From NCBI RefSeq assembly GCF_033568475.1, contig NC_133123.1, forward strand, positions 132,590,930-132,654,929: a stretch of 64,000 nucleotides of DNA, written 5' to 3'. This DNA comes from Henckelia pumila (lineage: Eukaryota > Streptophyta > Magnoliopsida > Lamiales > Gesneriaceae). A program made the translations under genes and the position numbers. The notes under the pieces are model-generated. The model worked only from the letters and a program-made list of their open reading frames with translations, ran no database searches and was not told the origin of the DNA. Numbering within the stretch: the first letter of the stretch is position 1; each line of letters begins with the position of its first letter. Shown here piece by piece: positions 23,049 through 32,876 of this stretch.

Positions 23049-25155
23049 TGTAAGGCCCGGGATTGTTTAATTTTAATCCGAGAATATTAAATTTGGGAAT
23101 ATTTAGAATTTAGAATTAAATTCTAATATTCTTAAATTGAAAAGGATTGAAATTGAATTAAATCTCTTTTCCGGGAACTGAATTGCAAATAGTCAAAAGT
23201 TCAGGGACTAAACTGCAAATATGCTTATATTTATCTCCTCTTCACGTGTATCATCAGATGAAAAGAAAAGAAAGGCAGAGAAACACAGCTGAAAGGTTCC
23301 AAACGCCATTTTCATTGTTTTCATTCCGCAAAAGCTTCGATAACTCGCGATCCAGTAGTCAGAAATTCGAAAGAAATATATATCTACGATTACTGCTCCG
23401 AGACCTTCGTTTTGGTACAAGTTTCATTCATTTTTCTCAGATTTTATTTTTATGTTTAAGATGGAAGTTTATGATTTTAAGATATATGCGTATATCAGCT
23501 GTATCGATCGTGTATTCGCAGACGGTTCGGAAAAAGACTGTCGTTTGGATTTCTTATGATTTTAAGAAGCAAATATTCGAACCCTACACTATGTGATTGT
23601 GATGTTTTTGATGGGATTGAGTGGATATGATGAGTTATCTTGATTTTTATATTGATTTGGATATTGTTTGGATTGCCGATTTATAGTCGTTACGCCGTCG
23701 ATTCGCAAAATGTCAAGACTTTGATATTCTTGATTCAAAGAAGCATAGTTGAGTTGCATCTGATCTTGTTAGCTATTTGATATGTTCTTTCTCAGCTTTC
23801 AATCGAAGATTGACGACTCGAGAGTTCCGATTTGACTCGAGAAGAAGTTGAAGCAAGGTTTGCTAGCATTGCATTTGAGATTAAGTTGAGAAATTGAGCA
23901 ACCTTTTGATATGCTTTATAATTGATGTCATTGCAGACTTGAAGTACTTTCAGACGTGCTATTGAAAGGTATAAATGACAGCTAATCCAGATGGGATAGA
24001 ACACTCGAAATAGCTATCGTTTCGAGTATTCCCTTGTTAATCACATACTTAATTGTTTATATGTTTTATGTGATTAGATGTTTTACTCGCTTTGCTTGCT
24101 TATGTGATTAGTTGTTCAAGATGTTTTATAACCTTTAATGCATATAGTATATGTTGCATTCATCTTGAACTCCAGCCTAATAAGCACAGAGGGTTCAAAG
24201 CCTATAGTGCATATGACGTTTGGCGGATTGTAGTTGAGTGGCATGGATTGCAGCCTTCGCTTTTAGAGCCAGAAGACTCTCTATAATTGCACCAAATTCA
24301 GAGGATTAAAATACTTGATGCCGCCTCGATTGGGAGTGTCGATGGTTTGATAGTTATTTTATTCTTCGGGATCCCAAAGAACCAAGCCTTTGATAGCAGT
24401 TTTGATAGCCTATTCTTTAAACATGCATTGCATGTATGTTATAGCATTAGATGAGATGCTATCTTTATTGCATGTTATGTTGTTTATACTGGGATTGTAT
24501 TCTCACCGGAGTTATCCGGCTATTGCTTTGTTTTGTATGTGTGCATGGCAATAGGTGGGGCAGGAGCTAGTCAGAAAAGACAAGGATAGCTCAAGATAGA
24601 AGCATAGCAAGTGAGGACACGGGTTTTAGTAGCAAGACATGTATTTTGAGTTGTTAAACCATGCGAGAAATAATACAAGAACTTTGTATATTGTGGTTTG
24701 GAATACATGGTAGTTTATGTATCTTATGTTTAGAAGCTTGTAAGATATTATGAGATAGCATGTATCTTCTTTGGTAGCATGTATAAATGTTTATATTTGA
24801 TTTTTCCATACTTTGACAGCAGAAGTTTGACAACGGAATTCTCTGCATTTCGAGCTCGCTCGATCGGTTAAAGTTTACCGATCGAGCGAGGCCATTAATT
24901 GGCTTGGCAGAGGGAGCGAGTTTTGTTCTCGCTCGATCGGTAGAATGTTACCGATCGAGCGAGGCCTCGAATTTGGAAACAGAGCTTTTGAGTATTTGAG
25001 CTCGCTCGATCGGCCAAGTTTTACCGATCGAGCGAGACCCTTCTTTAAAATTTTTTTTTTTTTAGCTCTTATTTCTTTAATTCTTTTAAGTACTTGTTTA
25101 ATTGTTAATTACAATAAATTGCCCTAAGATAAGATTAGCAACCCGGGTCCCCACA
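23049..25155 (+). repeat. Element B 3' LTR
   Basis: 2107 bp, starts TGTAAGGCCCGGG and ends GGGTCCCCACA. It carries the three hairpins at 24855-25036; the A/T tract after them differs from the 5' copy. Confidence 0.93.
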
Positions 25156-26304
25156 ATGTGGCAGGATCGAAAGCTCCGATCACCTCTATCCGAAGTCAAC
25201 CAGTGAGATTTTGACACATGGCAGATAAGCGAGATCGGAAGCTCCGATGTCGGGATCGGACGTTCCGATCGAGGAACGGAGGTTCCGATCGTCATCTATA
25301 AATAGGGGGTGCCGAGCTCACATTTGAATGCACCAATTCCTCTCTTCTCTCTCAATTCCTTAGCCTTCTAACTCAGATCTAGGGAATTCTAGGCGTCCCG
25401 TAGGGAATCCAAAAGTGGCATAGCGATCCAGGCATCGTAGCAGAGCTGTGGCCTAGTTTTGAGGCACTCTACATCAAAGGGCTAACGACGGACGAAGGTA
25501 TAGCTTTTGCTTCCTATAAATATTTAGGAGTATGCAATAGCTTAGTTAAGGCTTTTAGAACACTTTAATAATAGTAGTATCATTTGGCAGTGTAGAGCAG
25601 ACTATAGGCGTGGACCTAGAGTTGGTAGAGCTTGCACTGATTTGAGGTACGGAAGTACTGTTCGAGATATCCTGACTGAGTATGCATGTATTATGTGACT
25701 GCATGGTTTATATGTCATTGATTTATGCTGCATTCATTTGCATACTGAGCTATCTTCTTCTAGATGTCTGTTAGTAGGGTTTTTCCCTATCCTGATAGTG
25801 GTTGGACTTCCATCGATTTGGGTCCGGCATATCCACTGGTATTATGGTATGGGAGCCACCTCCTGAAGCGACGGCACAGCGTGCTACATATCAGGGCCCG
25901 GTCTGTCTCTGTTATCTGATCCTTGACCTCAAGTTTATAGGGAGTTCGCTTTGCATGCATGTATACTCATACTCTCGTACTGAGCGTTTTATGCTCACGT
26001 CTCGTACTCTGTGTTTTTGGACACCCTATTCCATGAGGCAAGTTTGCGATTGGATGAGGCGGGTGGATCCAAGAGGGGCTAGGCAGTGGTTGGCCAGCTG
26101 GAGCTTCGTCTAGGTTTATTTCTGTTGTTTTGGGTTGATACAGCTATTCGATTTGGTTGTATAATATTTGGATAAATTACAGATTCCTTTCCTTGAGATT
26201 GTATTTGTTTATGGTTTCCGCAAGTTTATTCTGATATCTGTTTAATTAAGTTAATTGCATGCCTAAGTTTTGTTTAGTAGGTGATCCAGGTAAGGGTCAC
26301 TACA
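25156..26304 (+). repeat. Element A 3' LTR, second part, with palindromes and TATA box
   Basis: Continues the LTR broken at 15911. Four GATCGGAAGCTCCGATC-like palindromes begin at about 25164, 25233, 25254 and 25274, directly followed by the TATA box CTATAAATAG (25296-25305). It ends GGTCACTACA at 26304, inverted to the start TGTAGT. The sequence then passes straight into the gag of element C, so element A sits inside C. Confidence 0.88.
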
Positions 26305-27294
26305 AAGAAGCTTTGTGCTAGCTGTCCGCGACACCAGATAAGTGAAAATCAATTGATTCAATTATGCTATGAAGGTTTGTTACCTCATGACAGTAGTATG
26401 CTATATGCAGCAAGTGGAGGCGTATTTATGGATAAAACGCCGGTACAAGCGAGGAATTTAATTGAGAATATGGCTACCAATTCTCAACAATTCGGCACCA
26501 ACAGGAATGAGCATGTGCCAAAGAAGAACAATGAGGTAAATGTCTCTTTCCTTGAGCAACAATTAATTGAATTGACGTCTCTTATGCGTCAGATGGCTGT
26601 AGGGAATGGACAAACTGCAAAGGCGTGTGTGATTTGTGTTGCAGTGGGACATGCTACTGATATGTGTCCCACACTTCAAGAAGAGTTGGTTGAACAGGTC
26701 AATGCTACTAGAGGATTTTATGGACCACCACAGCGGAAATATGATCCCTATTCCAACAAATACAATCCTGGTTGGAAGGATCATCCAAATCTGAGATATG
26801 GGAACCCTCAGGCAAACCAATCTGGGCCTCAAGCACCACCGCACAATCAAGCTTATAGGCCACCGTATCCTCAACAACAACAGCGTGAGTTTCTTTAAAA
26901 TATTGTTAAGGATCTTGCTACTAATACTGTCACTTTTCAACAGGAAACGATAGTAAGTATCCAACACTTGAACACCCAGGTGGGGCAGTTGGCAACCACA
27001 ATAAACAGGTTGGATGTACAAAATTCGAACAGCTTACCATCATAGACTGTGGTGAATCCGAAGGAGAATGTTAGTGCAATCACCTTGAGAAATGAAAAAG
27101 AGTTGACGGTTAGTGAAAAAGTAGTGAAAGAACCGATACAGAATGAATATGGGGAGAAATCCGAGGTATAGGAGGAAGAGATAGTTCAAAAAAAAGCACC
27201 AAAAGGTAAGTTCCCTCTCCTTTCTGAATATAAACCCGTAGCCCCTTTTCCCTTAGCATTGAAATAGTCTAGGAAGGATGAAGGAATTAAGGGG
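26305..27294 (+). pseudogene. Element C gag, 3' part, with stops
   Basis: The coding sense begins right after element A's LTR in the middle of an Athila/Tat-type gag (CYEGLLP, then MDKTPVQARNLIENMA). A zinc-knuckle-like cluster (CVICVAVGHATDMC) lies at about 26620-26665, followed by a Pro/Gln/Tyr-rich stretch. In-frame stops occur at 26896 (TAA), 27043, 27169 and 27265 (TAG). The start of gag is beyond the left edge, displaced by element A and all that it contains. Confidence 0.85.
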
Positions 27295-27975
27295 TTGTAT
27301 GAAGTTTTTCGTAGATGTGAGGTAAATATTAATTTGTTAGATGTTATTAAACAAGTGTCTCGATATGCTAAATTTCTGAAAAAATTGTGTAATGTGAAGA
27401 GAAAACACAAACTGAAGGGGTGTCAGAAAGTTGAATTGGGAGAACAGGTTTCTGCCGTAATTCAAAGAAAGGTACCCACAAAATGCAAGGACCTAGGTAT
27501 GTTTTCTATTCCTTGTAAAATAGGAGATGTTCAACTTGATACGACCATACTAGATTTAGGAGCATCGATTAATGTCATGTCGTACTCTGTTTATGCTTCA
27601 TTAAATTATGGGCCTTCGACTGAAACTGCAATCGTTATCCAAATGGCTGATAGATCTACTATTTATCCTAGGGGTCTGTTAGAAGATGTTCTTGTGCAAG
27701 TTGACAATTTGGTCTTCCCTGCTGATTTCTATGTTCTTGACATGAAAAGCAATGATTTAAATAGTCCTATTTTGTTAGGAAGACCATTTCTTAAAACTTC
27801 AAAGTCCATCATAGATGTTAACAGTGGCACTCTCAGTATGGAGTTTGATGGGGAGATTGTTAAGTTTCATATTTTTGATACTCTGCAAATTCCTGATTGT
27901 AAAAGTGTTGTTAATAATTTTGATGTCATTAATCACTTGTTGCAAGAACACAAGGAAGTTGTGAATGAGGGTTAG
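27295..27975 (+). CDS. Element C retropepsin-type aspartic protease, open frame
   Basis: In the same frame as gag, an open stretch of about 226 codons with the protease signature DLGASINVM and the flap-like MADRSTIYPRGLLEDVLVQV, close in layout to the Athila protease at 3420-3830. It keeps the Gly that Athila has lost. The open frame stops at TAG 27973. After it a short basic stretch (about 27989-28189, another frame) ends, and no RT, RNase H or integrase follows. C is therefore a gag-protease-only element or a deletion derivative that would need enzymes from a relative. Confidence 0.82.
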   Translation: MYEVFRRCEVNINLLDVIKQVSRYAKFLKKLCNVKRKHKLKGCQKVELGEQVSAVIQRKVPTKCKDLGMFSIPCKIGDVQLDTTILDLGASINVMSYSVYASLNYGPSTETAIVIQMADRSTIYPRGLLEDVLVQVDNLVFPADFYVLDMKSNDLNSPILLGRPFLKTSKSIIDVNSGTLSMEFDGEIVKFHIFDTLQIPDCKSVVNNFDVINHLLQEHKEVVNEG

Positions 27976-28205
27976 TTGAAGGAAGTTATTGCACAACTTG
28001 CTAAAAATTCTATTGCTGAAATTTTTATCTCTGATTTTGCAGGTACCTAAAACTAAGCTGAAACTTCCTTCGGATCGATCAAAAGGAATCCCCAAGAATT
28101 CAAAGCAGAGAAAGCATAGGACGAAATTAACTGGAAAATTTCTCAAGTGCGTGAAGGTGGACAAGGGAACTAGATATGAACCACCTTGAGGAACTAAAGC
28201 ATGCA

Positions 28206-28254
28206 GTCGGGCCGACGACTGTAAAAAGAGGCGCTGACTGGGAGAAAACCCAGT
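28206..28254 (+). promoter_or_regulatory. Two conserved stem-loops of element C (match to Athila)
   Basis: Stem-loop 1 pairs GTCG (28206-28209) with CGAC (28216-28219); stem-loop 2 pairs ACTGGG (28237-28242) with CCCAGT (28249-28254). Both loops are 6 nt. The spacer TGTAAAAAGAGGCGCTG matches the Athila spacer. Compared with 6963-7010, the changes keep pairing in both stems. Confidence 0.7.
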
Positions 28255-29470
28255 GTTTGTTTTTAGTTTTTATCTTTTTTTTTGTTTTTGTTACTTTTGT
28301 TGTTTTCAGAAGCCGAATGCTGCCACCTCCACAGTCAAAGTTTCAATTTGATTCTCCCGTGATTCCGCCAGAGCATGATGAGGACGCCGCCGACCGCTAG
28401 ACCAGGGGAGTTCTGTTTTATATTTTTTATAGCATCGCATTGCATTGACATTTCATTATTTGTTGTGTTTAATGTTTTGTTTGTTTAGTTCTTTGTTGTG
28501 TTTTGTGTTTGAGGCATTGAGGGCAATGCTTCATTTAAGTGTGTGTGTGGGGGGGGGGGGGGGGGGGTGTATTGCATTTGCATGAATGAGTGTTGTATTT
28601 ATTTTTCGTTTTTTTTGTTAGTTGAGGATGAGATTGTTAGCCTATGATGAAGTTATGATGAGAAAATTGAAAATTTTTGAAAATTTTTGGCTCTTGATCA
28701 GATTGAGAAACCGTAGGTTGTTTGTTGAATATTCCAAGCACGCTTGTTTAACCAGTAAAGTATAGCGATGTATTAGATACTATGGATGTCTGTTGGACCA
28801 TTGCACGATAATAGGTGTTTGTGAAACTTGATGGTTCTCGAGTCTCGATGATCTTGTTGATATAGCATTTACTCTCTTGGGTACTTTTAGAATAAAAAAA
28901 TAAATAAAACAAACTTTTATAACATGTTTATGAGCAATCAACTCCATCCGGGTTCCGAGCGAGATGTTTGAAATCCTATTCATCTTGTTTGTGGCTAAGT
29001 TTGCGGATAAAATGGGGTTAAGCCTTGAAAAAAAATTAGTAAGACATCAGTTCCATCCGAACTTGGAATGTAAATGAAATCCTATTCACTATTTCATAGC
29101 TAAGTATGCGGGTAATTATTAGGACTGTAAAAAAAAAATAAAATTGGTGTGTAATCTGCTTAAGAGAGTTTGTGTTTTGTTGATGGATTGTTGTGAGGAG
29201 AGTTATTGATTGTGAAACTTACACTGAAATGTTTTTAGGTCGGCGAACAGTCTCGACACTTTGTCTTTTGAAGTTGCATGTAGCTGAGGTAACATGTCAC
29301 ACACACACGTTCACATTCGACTGAAGGTGTATCATTGAAGATCGAGAGTACATGTGCAATTGTTTTTGTGGGAAGATTTTTCTGAGGCTATATTATGCAT
29401 GATCGTCATTGCTTATGAGTTTGTTGTGTTTCATTTTGTTTTGCATAACTTGCTCGAGGGCGAGCAAGGA
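28255..29470 (+). other. Element C non-coding 3' region with a 19-G run
   Basis: No supportable gene. ATTGAGGGCAATG (about 28515-28530) and TTTAAGTGTGTGTG lead into a run of 19 G (28549-28567), at the place where Athila has its internal purine tract. The remainder is AT-rich. Two copies of a motif like ATCC(A/G)G(G/A)...GAAATCCTATTCA appear near 28930-28985 and 29050-29085. Confidence 0.65.
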
Positions 29471-29487
29471 TTAAGTGTGGGAGTATT
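29471..29487 (+). promoter_or_regulatory. Element C polypurine tract
   Basis: TTAAGTGTGGGAGTATT lies directly before the LTR start TGATAATCG, parallel to the Athila tract. Confidence 0.75.
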
Positions 29488-30865
29488 TGATAATCGTGTT
29501 TTGTTTGCATATTTTAATGTCATTTTGTTAGTGTTTTGCATACATTCATATGTCTTTGTTCATGTTTAATCGTAGTTATGTTTTATGCATGCATTTAGCT
29601 ACATAATCTACTCCCGGGTTTAATGTGTAGGAATTATCAAGTTTTAAGAAGAAATCGGATTTTTTCAAAGTTTCATGCGCTCGATCGGATATACTCATAG
29701 GATCGAGCGCGACATCTGAAGATTCAAGGCAGTAGGTAACACATTTTTCATGCGCTCGATCCAAGGAACTCACGCGATCGAGCGCGATTGAGGAAATTCA
29801 AAACAGTGGGTTCGTAACTTTTCATGCGCTCGATCCAAGGAACTCATGGGATCGAGCGCTAGTCTGTTCGGGAAAGATTTTGTAATTTTGAAAACTCTTT
29901 TATTTCGGAATCTAGTTTTTATTAGGCTTTTATTCTGTTTTTGGGAGAGGATTATCAGACTTTGACATATGTCTAAGGCGGCTAGATTTTGTTTGACAAC
30001 TCTCTCTTAAGATTTATTCATTTCTTTTGAATTTTTCTTGAGTTTTTGATGAATCGTTGTAGCTAAACTTTTATTCTTGGTTGAGGGAGACGAAATCTTG
30101 ATATAATTTATTCATGAGATTCGATTTTCAGTGTTTAATTCTTATTGAGTATCAATAGTTGATCTGTTTTATTTCATGTTTGTATGCGAAATTTCAAATT
30201 GGCCATCTTAGGATTTTGCTATGCAAACTATAGCTAAATTAAAATTCAAATCTGTAATTGTTTGAATTAACTAATTTTTGAAGCAACTACGCTTAATATT
30301 TTCTGCTGTTGAATTTATTAAATCGTAGGAACAACTTTTGACTAGATTAAATACAGCCGCTGGTGTATGTGTTGTCTAGATTCGTCAGTTTTACTTGTTT
30401 GAATGCTGCCTTAAATTTAAATCTAAATCGCTGAAATCCGGGTTAATTTATTGGTAAGGGTTAATCTAGAACGTTAGTGTCTAATTAACTAAGATTAAGG
30501 TGAAACAGAAATTTGATTTTCAATGATGAATATTTGATAGGATTAATTATTTTTAGGGAATCGATGATTGAATGAATAAATATCAAGGGTGTAGTCGACC
30601 GATACCAAGGCTTGTCTCTTATTGATCTCTCCAGTTAAATTTTCATTCATGCATGTTAGTGATTATATTTATCTTTAATTGCTTAATTTTTAGTAGTTAA
30701 TCCCAAAGCTCAAAAACCTCCTTTGTTTTATTTAGAACACATTAAATTTCCATTTCCTCGTGGGAACGATCCCTACTCACACTACTATATATTCTTGGTT
30801 ATCTCATTGAGTTGGGTAATTTGGGCGCGATACGACTTAGCGCTGCCATCCTCTGTGTTGTATCA
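29488..30865 (+). repeat. Element C 3' LTR
   Basis: Begins TGATAATCGTG after the purine tract; the end is put at TATCA (30861-30865) because it mirrors the start TGATA, but no second copy is available to prove it. It contains three hairpins (29677-29859). Near its end, TCGTGGGAACGATCCCTACTCAC is a type of U5 sequence common in Athila/Tat LTRs. Confidence 0.75.
29677..29859 (+). repeat. Three CpG-rich hairpins in element C LTR, 74-75-bp step
   Basis: Each hairpin has the 10-bp stem GCGCTCGATC with GATCGAGCGC and a 14-nt loop; they start at 29677, 29752 and 29826. Each is preceded by TTTCAT or TTCAT. The loops of the second and third share CAAGGAACTCA. Confidence 0.93.
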
Positions 30866-32154
30866 CAGACCTGATAGGAACAGACCGTGAGCCGCTAATA
30901 ATATCTTCAGCGGGAAGATGTTATGTGGTGTATCCGTTTATGTTTTTGGTTTTGTAATTCTATATGGTTGTATAACCAAGGGCGGAGCCACGTCCGGATG
31001 GTCCAATTTGTGTGAAATTTTTATTTATATTTTTGAGTAATTTTTTTGGTCACTTTGGGATTAGCCCGGGTGGTCCAAAATTAATGTATTAAAAAGTTCA
31101 ACTAAAATGTATTGTCCCAGTACACACACATGGATCAATCATACGAGCCCAAATAAAATAAACGTATTAGCCTACGAATCCACACTCATGGATCAATAAT
31201 AAGAGTTCAAAATTTTTTATGATATACGGTGTTTCAGACAAATTTTTCTAATAGAGATGTACTGTATGTTTTTTGGCGGAATTTTTTTTTCTTTGTACTT
31301 GAATAGTTGAATGTATTATTCCCAAAAAAAATTTATACAACGGATAGATTTCAATTTATGGCTCCTACATTGTGTGTTATATTTGGGTCATAACTATTTG
31401 GGTTATAACTATTTCATTTTTGGGGTTGTATAACACCAATATCTATGCTTTTGCTATTTATTTGATTATGTTTTAATCAATTTATTATGCATGTCATTAA
31501 AATAAAATACTAGATGTCCTTGTACGGGTCATTGCATGTGCAAGTTGATGATTACGGGTCGATGCCACTCCTTTCCAAAAAAATAACTTACATGCTACGT
31601 GGTTGTAATGGGCTGGGTGCGTTCCTCTGCTTCTGGCCCATCTGGCCTTATGCTCTGGGGGCTCATGCCCATACTCATGGTCTTCTCTCCACCTCGAAGG
31701 AGAGTTTTTGCCCTCCTCAGGATTCGAACTTGGACCATCATGCATATATCTAAATTCAACTCAATCCTGGTACGCCTGGGCCCCCAGAGCAGAAGGCCAG
31801 ATGAGCCAGAAGCAGATGGACGCACCCAGCCCATTACAGTGGCAGTGCCTGGCGGCTCAAAGGGTCAGGACTCTCTTGGCGATTTGGCCTTTGCTGGTCC
31901 GGTTCAAGGGATCCACTATGTTTGATTTGTGGGAATGTGTGACTTCTAACAGTCAAATGACTGGAATTTTTTTGCAATGATCTCCTGTAGCTTATGGATG
32001 AACCGTAATAAGTTCGTTTTTGAATCTCGACAAGATGGTGACACAGATATTTGATCGAGCTAGTTCTCTCTTGGGAGCTTTTGAATTTTGTATCGATTAC
32101 CGTCATCACCAAGCTCATTTATGTTGCCCCGAGCCGATGGAGCAAGCCACCCGG
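30866..32154. other. Intergenic stretch after the retrotransposon nest
   Basis: AT-rich with no supportable gene. A string GGGCGGAGCCACG near 30982 is of a kind often seen at ends of plant transposons, but no matching terminus was found. The fold-back repeat at 31604-31838 is the only clear structure. Confidence 0.6.
31604..31838. repeat. Fold-back repeat with 59-bp arms and a tRNA-like B box in the loop
   Basis: Arms 31604-31662 and 31780-31838 are inverted copies with a few mismatches (TGTAATGGGCTGGGTGCG at the outer ends). The loop carries, on the minus strand, GTTCGAATCC (about 31719-31730), which matches an RNA polymerase III B box. No clear A box or target duplication was seen, so a MITE or a SINE-derived fold-back are both possible. 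Confidence 0.7.
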
Positions 32155-32570
32155 GGGTGTGTTAAATTAAATGTGGATGCAATAGTTCGATCAGATTTAT
32201 CACACAGTCACACTGTGGTGTTGGAGTTGTTGCTTGTGATGCAAATGGTTTGGTGATTGTCTCATCGCTTGAATGTATTCAAGGTTCGTTCACTCTACAT
32301 GTGGTGGAGATGATGACTATCAAAGAAGGAATTTTGTTAGCTAATTCTTACCATTGGTCGAGGTGGGTTATTGAATCTGATGTTACTAATGTGATTCACC
32401 GACTCTTTAATTGTACACCTTTTGCAATGGAAGCATTGTTCGTACGTTCTATAAAAGAGTTGCTTTTGGCCTTTTGGAACACCATTTAGCTGTTAGCATG
32501 TTATTGACCATCATGTTGACCATCATGCAAGGAGAGCTAATTGAGTTGCTTTCTTGGTTTTTTCTCAAAA
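32155..32570 (+). pseudogene. RNase H-like domain remnant (RVT_3 type), frameshifted
   Basis: Pieces in two or more frames resemble the RNase H-like domain often found in plant non-LTR elements and related host proteins: VKLNVDA at about 32160, then a variant of the VGVVA-DANGLVI strand, then IKEGILLAN and VIESDVTNVI (about 32310-32395), and a last helix DHHARRAN (about 32502-32530). Frame changes near 32220-32250 and after 32485 show that it is a relic. It is probably a LINE fragment 5' of the DPH6 gene. Confidence 0.6.
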
Positions 32571-32599
32571 AAATTTTAATGTTAAGAAAAAATTGAGAA

Positions 32600-32876
32600 T
32601 TGTTTTTTTTAGAAATTATACCAAACACTACATTTGTATAATTGTTGTTCTTTCGTGTATTCTGATTCTTGTCTTATAATTATAACTAGAGAAAAAAAAA
32701 AACAAAAAGAAAATAAAAGGAGATGGCGAGGTTTCAAATTGCGGTCGCTCCATGTATTTTATGCGCAGTCCACCCCGCTTTATTACGAATAATCGTTCTT
32801 ATAAATTTGTTTTTTTGTTCATTCTTCGGATCAAAACCCTAGTCTGTCAAAGTCAACCGGCGGAGTGCAAGGAAAA
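32600..32876 (+). promoter_or_regulatory. Upstream region of DPH6
   Basis: About 280 bp between the RNase H relic and the ATG. It is A-rich (about 32690-32720) and has no obvious TATA box; the 5' UTR probably begins within it. It holds no gene. Confidence 0.4.

Larger units (their letters stand above)
15912..25155 (+). mobile_element. Element B: Tekay/Del-type Ty3/Gypsy retrotransposon, complete but decayed, 9.2 kb
   Basis: Two LTRs (2108 and 2107 bp), an initiator-Met primer site, a gag-pol frame and a purine tract. It is inserted into the 3' LTR of element A. The flanks do not give a clean duplication: ATGTG follows the 3' LTR, and ACGTG fits the left side only if two bases of a GTGT run were lost. 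By eye the LTRs differ at roughly 40-45 positions (about 2 percent), older than Athila but still young. The coding region carries nine in-frame stops. Confidence 0.94.

Noticed and set aside
28176-28400. 74-codon frame at the end of element C
   Set aside because: It overlaps the twin stem-loops and a T-rich tract; the apparent membrane helix is low-complexity T-rich DNA.
28549-28567. Run of 19 G as an assembly gap or error
   Set aside because: Its exact length may be unreliable, but a purine tract is expected here from comparison with Athila, so it is kept as part of the element.
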